Of a DNA stretch of 64,000 bases, positions 62,513-64,000 are shown in pieces. This DNA comes from Kumtagia sp044326205 (GTDB taxonomy: Bacteria > Pseudomonadota > Alphaproteobacteria > Rhizobiales > Rhizobiaceae). Position numbers and translations under genes: made by a program. How positions within the stretch are numbered: the stretch's first letter is position 1; every line of letters begins with the position of its first letter. The notes under the pieces are model-generated. The model was not told where the DNA came from. It saw nothing but the letters and a program-made list of their open reading frames with translations, and searched no databases. The stretch is from NCBI RefSeq assembly GCF_044326205.1, contig NZ_JBIRCY010000001.1, forward strand, positions 1-64,000. The letters are read 5' to 3'.

Positions 62513-62988
62513 GGTGTAGGCGTCCCCGTCGCGGCGGCATCTCCGCCGGTCGCGGGCTGGTCGGTGAGCTGGACCATCCAGCTTGCCTGTTCACCCGTGT
62601 CGTATTCCTGGAAGCCGGCGCGTTGAAAACCTCTGGCCACGCAGTCGGTTACGCCGGCGATCTTGAATTCCTTTTCCGCCACGCACATGGTGATCGGACC
62701 GTCCCAGCGGCCGCCGCGCTCGGCGTCCTCGGCGTAGAGATAGTAGAAGCGTGAGGCGAGCGGCCCCTCGATCAGCGTCTTGCAGCTCGATCCCTCGACA
62801 TGCCACCAGCCTTCGGTGACCCATCCGGCCTTGGCGCGATAACCGATGCCGACGCCGACCAGGTTCTGGGTGGCGTTGCAGACGCGGAAATCGGCCCGCG
62901 CCTCGCCGGCGCCGAAGCCAAGGAACGCCATGAAGACAGCCGCAACCGCGACGGCGCAACGGCTGCGCAGGCCGGCGGCAAGGACCAT
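62509..62988 (-). CDS. Exported DUF1036 protein
   Basis: The 159-residue product has a signal peptide (to ARADF) and the DUF1036 core: RVCNATQNLVGVGIGYRAKAGWVTEGWWHVEG and YYLYAEDAERGG. The ATG at 62988 with AGAGG seven bases upstream is preferred over in-frame starts at 63018 and 63105. Function is unknown; it is probably periplasmic. Direct overlap with pyk indicates joint translation, an odd pairing of an envelope protein with a glycolytic enzyme. Confidence 0.85.
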   Translation of the reverse strand: MVLAAGLRSRCAVAVAAVFMAFLGFGAGEARADFRVCNATQNLVGVGIGYRAKAGWVTEGWWHVEGSSCKTLIEGPLASRFYYLYAEDAERGGRWDGPITMCVAEKEFKIAGVTDCVARGFQRAGFQEYDTGEQASWMVQLTDQPATGGDAAATGTPTP

Positions 62989-63225
62989 TTCCAAACCTCT
63001 TGAAGCTGACGAAATCATTCCCGGGCACCCCTTTTCGGAAAACTGCGCGCGCATGTCAACGCGCGCGGCCCGTCGATCCAATCGATTTAAGTCCCGGCGC
63101 GCCAAATCATGAGCCCGCTTCGGACTTCGGGCTCAAGATTGGCGAAACAACGGCATTGCGCCTTCCGCCGCTTCATGGAAAGACCCGTGCCTTCCTTAGA
63201 TTGCAACGATCCATATGGAATGTTC

Positions 63226-64000
63226 ATGACACGATCGGCACTTTTCGCCCCCGTCGTGATGATCGAGGGCGACCGGCGGCGTGGCATCCTGCTGGTCGCC
63301 GACCATGCGCGCCGCGACCTGCCGGACGAATATGGCGACCTCGGCCTGCCGCGAACCGAGTTCGACCGTCACATCGCCTACGACATCGGCGTCGAGGAAG
63401 TGATCCGCGGGCTTGCCGCCCGCCTCGGCGCGCCGGCCGTCTTTGCCGGCTTCTCGCGGCTGCTGATCGATCCGAACCGGGGCGAGGACGATCCGACGCT
63501 GATCCGCCAGCTCTATGACGGGACGATCGTGCCCGCCAACTATCCGATGACGGATGCGGAGCGCGAGCGGCGGCTGGACATGTTCTACCGTCCCTACCAG
63601 GATGCCGTCGGTGCCATGATCGCGTCGGTGGCGCATGAGAGCGGCGCCGCGCCCTTCATCTTTTCCATCCATTCCTTCACGCCGGTCATGCAGGGCCGGG
63701 TGCGCCCGTGGCATGCCGGCGTGTTATGGGACCTGGACGATCGCGTGGCAAAACCGCTGATCGAGATGCTGGCGGCCGACCCGCTGCTCACGATCGGCGA
63801 CAACGAGCCTTATGACGGCGCGCTGAAGGGCGACACCATGTACAAGCACGCGATCGTCAACGGCTTCGCCCATGCGCTGCTGGAGATTCGGCAGGATTTG
63901 ATTGCCGACGAGACCGGCGCCGAGGCCTGGGCCGAGCGGCTCGCGCCGATCGTTGACGCAATCAACCGGCAACCCGATATACATGTGGTGAAACAATATG
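63226..64000 (+). CDS. N-formylglutamate amidohydrolase-like protein, 3'-truncated
   Basis: An ATG at 63226 opens a frame that runs to the window end without a stop; 258 codons are visible. The N-formylglutamate amidohydrolase family motifs are clear: GILLVADHARRDLP, FDRHIAYDIGVEEV, SRLLIDPNRG and FIFSIHSFTPVMQGR. It probably hydrolyses N-formyl amino acids (histidine catabolism or related) in the cytoplasm. An alternative ATG lies six bases upstream. The C-terminal end lies beyond the window. Confidence 0.88.
   Translation, partial: MTRSALFAPVVMIEGDRRRGILLVADHARRDLPDEYGDLGLPRTEFDRHIAYDIGVEEVIRGLAARLGAPAVFAGFSRLLIDPNRGEDDPTLIRQLYDGTIVPANYPMTDAERERRLDMFYRPYQDAVGAMIASVAHESGAAPFIFSIHSFTPVMQGRVRPWHAGVLWDLDDRVAKPLIEMLAADPLLTIGDNEPYDGALKGDTMYKHAIVNGFAHALLEIRQDLIADETGAEAWAERLAPIVDAINRQPDIHVVKQY

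Overview
The window looks like chromosome from an alphaproteobacterium of the Hyphomicrobiales, most like Mesorhizobium or another Phyllobacteriaceae member. This is inferred from high GC, the Usg protein, the zinc-free 41-residue bL36, the hemC-hemD-Mic60-hemY cluster, a DUF1674 gene beside htpX, the DUF1254/DUF1214 genes, and rhizobial-type palindromic intergenic repeats. No 16S rRNA or species marker is present, so the genus is not proven. No tRNA, rRNA, CRISPR array, intact insertion sequence or prophage was seen.

Layout. 0.1-2.1 kb: a membrane adenylate/guanylate cyclase and two small genes. 2.5-9.3 kb: an accessory cell-envelope module made of a predicted outer-membrane protein, a Gly/Tyr-rich exported protein, three diverged exported DUF1254/DUF1214 proteins and an NTF2-like protein; intergenic repeats and a pseudogene scrap suggest it grew by local duplication. 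9.4-13 kb: an L,D-transpeptidase lipoprotein, a LysE-type exporter, a TTC38-like TPR protein and a small lipoprotein. 13.2-16.7 kb: xylose use (xylB, an NTF2-like gene, xylA). 17-24 kb: a Cys-rich exported protein, an AlkC-type DNA glycosylase, gabT, a probably acquired orphan gene, PPi-dependent phosphofructokinase, a potassium channel, and a conserved hypothetical gene carrying an in-frame palindromic repeat. 24.8-33.4 kb: an MFS carrier, purH, heparinase II/III, rsmB, htpX, a DUF1674 protein and a transglutaminase-like protease.

33.5-46 kb: a nuclease whose start lies in a perfect 42-bp palindrome, a Tad-like VWA protein, a short structured minus-strand unit with an ideal Shine-Dalgarno and tiny overlapping ORFs, cfa, acs and a MOSC gene, usg, an AT-rich orphan secreted protein, a GlsB-type membrane protein, a TetR regulator with candidate operators, asd and a GNAT gene. 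46-51 kb: two tandem Rnk-like proteins, a methyltransferase/EVE pair, YciI, and gpsA/tsaD. 51-57 kb: the divergent hem cluster, a TerB-like protein and a glutamine amidotransferase. 57-64 kb: hmgA, DUF1905, rpmJ, a TPR protein, an alpha/beta hydrolase, pyk with a DUF1036 gene, and a 3'-truncated N-formylglutamate amidohydrolase gene.

Most of the sequence is housekeeping with short spacings and many 4-bp start/stop overlaps. The most unusual signals are the small-ORF/RNA unit near 35.8 kb, the palindromic repeat inside a coding gene near 23.95 kb, the palindrome at 33.5 kb, and the duplicated DUF1254 module.
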